Below, piece by piece: positions 5,953 to 6,593 of a stretch of DNA of 6,593 nucleotides. Origin of the DNA: JAGQUL01 sp039811765 (GTDB lineage: Bacteria; Actinomycetota; Thermoleophilia; Gaiellales; SKUG01); assembly GCA_039811765.1 (NCBI GenBank), contig JBDHZF010000133.1:1-6593 (forward strand). The letters run 5' to 3'. Position 1 is the stretch's first letter. Every line of letters starts with the position of its first letter. Both the position numbers and the translations under genes were made by a program. The notes beneath the pieces are model-generated. The model was given only the letters and a program-made list of their open reading frames with translations, ran no database searches and was not told the DNA's origin.

Positions 5953-6091
5953 CGTTCGCAGATCCTCGCACAGCACGAAGTGGACCAACGCCACCTGCGC
6001 GCCTGTGCGTTTGCCACCCCTCGATAGGTGATTGCGTGCCCACGTCGCACAGTGTCGTATGACACGACCCGGCGACAGGAAACGAGGTTCG
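5953..6091. promoter_or_regulatory. divergent murB / PASTA-protein control region with a small inverted repeat
   Basis: The 139 bases between the two divergent starts should hold both promoters. GTGTC-GTAT-GACAC at 6052-6065 is a small dyad with five-base arms. It overlaps TATGAC (6058-6063), a possible plus-strand -10 box, though the nearest TTGCGT (6032-6037) is 20 bases away, too far for a good -35. The dyad would suit a repressor site or may be chance. GAGG at 6084-6087 precedes the plus-strand start by four bases. Confidence 0.3.
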
Positions 6092-6499
6092 ATGCGCACG
6101 GGCATGCAGCGCGCGAACCCGTTCGCCTTCGTCGGGGTTCTCGTCGTGATCTCGCTCGCGCTGGCGCGTGTGACGCCGGCCGCGGTCGCCGACGACCAGG
6201 TTGTGGAGTGCATCGTGCCGACGATCGCCGAGCGAACGGAGCGAACGACCGTGGAGACGATGATCGTCCAAGCCGCATGCGCTGTGGGAACCACGACTCG
6301 AATCCGTTCCGATGCGCAACGCGACAGCGTGATCGCGCTCGATCCGCCGTCGGGGTCCCACCTCGCGCACGGCGCCGCGGTCGCGTTGACGGTGAGCGAC
6401 GGACGCTGCTTGGTTCCGACCCTGCACGTGCATCCTCTGAGCCTGGATCCACCGAATGGTTCGTGGCGGCGTGATCGGGCGTCGATGTCAGGCGCGTAG
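6092..6499 (+). CDS. small exported PASTA-domain protein
   Basis: A 135-aa protein. Residues 11-26 are hydrophobic after two N-terminal arginines, and an A-V-A motif at 31-33 before D34 predicts a signal peptidase I site, so the mature protein should be about 102 aa and extracytoplasmic. Residues 40-104 look like one PASTA domain: it opens CIVPTIAERTERTTVETMI, continues AACAVGT, and closes with SVIALDPPSGSHLAHGAAV then ALTVSDG. C40 and C63 sit where paired cysteines occur in secreted actinobacterial PASTA units, so a disulfide is likely. PASTA domains elsewhere bind peptidoglycan or muropeptides, for example on Ser/Thr kinases, but here there is no kinase. After C106 a second unit starts (CLVPTL) and then jumps to SLDPPNGS, as if most of it were deleted. 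The start at 6092 (GAGG four bases upstream) was chosen for the signal peptide; ATGs at 6032, 6059 and 6104 are alternatives. Confidence 0.75.
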   Translation: MRTGMQRANPFAFVGVLVVISLALARVTPAAVADDQVVECIVPTIAERTERTTVETMIVQAACAVGTTTRIRSDAQRDSVIALDPPSGSHLAHGAAVALTVSDGRCLVPTLHVHPLSLDPPNGSWRRDRASMSGA

Positions 6500-6512
6500 T
6501 TAAGGCGGGGTG

Positions 6513-6540
6513 GGTTGAGCGGCGCTCGCGCCGCTCAACC
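6513..6540 (+). terminator. 12-bp perfect hairpin after the PASTA-protein gene
   Basis: GGTTGAGCGGCG at 6513-6524 pairs perfectly with CGCCGCTCAACC at 6529-6540 around a CTCG loop. It starts 13 bases after the stop codon, and TTTT follows at 6545-6548. It can serve as a Rho-independent terminator for the gene at 6092, though the T-run is short and offset. It may equally be one copy of a dispersed palindromic repeat. Confidence 0.65.
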
Positions 6541-6593
6541 GTGAGTTTTGGCGCAGGCTGACGCTCGCCGCTGGGGGCGCGGTCGGGGTTTCC
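6541..6593. other. end of window, no supported gene
   Basis: The last 53 bases are GC-rich and contain no start, stop or ribosome site that supports a gene on either strand. The minus strand stays open here, but the segment is too short to judge and could be a shadow of base composition. It may belong to the same repeat-like intergenic unit as the hairpin before it. Confidence 0.4.

Noticed and set aside
6032..6091. Upstream start for the PASTA protein at 6032 or 6059
   Set aside because: These would put 20 or 11 extra residues before a well-formed signal peptide, whereas the ATG at 6092 has GAGG just upstream and gives a normal signal sequence.

Overview
The window looks like a piece of a high-GC chromosome, most likely from an actinobacterium. 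The pointers are: codon third positions that are almost all G or C; a tRNA gene without an encoded CCA end; a MurB that matches the actinobacterial layout of the enzyme; and a secreted PASTA protein with the paired cysteines I associate with such proteins in actinobacteria. An Acidimicrobiia- or Thermoleophilia-like source is my guess and is not proven by the sequence. No mobile element, CRISPR array, phage module or defence cluster is visible. The gene content is mostly housekeeping or general metabolism.

Layout. Positions 2-160 hold the C-terminal 52 codons of an unidentified plus-strand gene. A short leader with a palindrome and a UUCG hairpin leads to tRNA-Lys(CTT) at 254-326, followed by a strong GNRA-capped hairpin at 333-360. 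About 600 bases without an intact gene follow (361-965). On the minus strand these contain a frameshifted remnant of a dihydrofolate-reductase/RibD-C-like gene, whose intact relative lies in this same window at 3537-4181. Next come two tandem plus-strand VOC (glyoxalase-fold) genes (966-1403 and 1417-1887), coupled by a 13-base gap. They converge, with 8 bases between, on a minus-strand pair: the intact RibD-C-like reductase (4181-3537), then 30 bases, then a CPA1-type Na+/H+ antiporter (3506-1896).

Divergent from that pair is an unrecognised alanine-rich 190-aa protein (4296-4868). Its 3' end overlaps by 8 bases the 3' end of the convergent minus-strand murB (5952-4861). murB makes UDP-N-acetylmuramate for peptidoglycan. 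Divergent from murB is a small exported protein (6092-6499) with one complete PASTA domain and the stump of a second. A 12-bp hairpin at 6513-6540 follows, and the window ends in sequence with no gene I can support.

How the genes relate: the two VOC genes probably share one transcript, and the reductase and antiporter may share another. The remaining genes are single units. The closeness of murB to a PASTA protein is suggestive because PASTA domains elsewhere bind peptidoglycan or muropeptides, but the two genes are divergent and no functional link is shown. The most useful non-obvious observation is the decayed reductase copy and the long inverted repeat at its 3' edge. I do not see convincing evidence of an undescribed multi-gene system.
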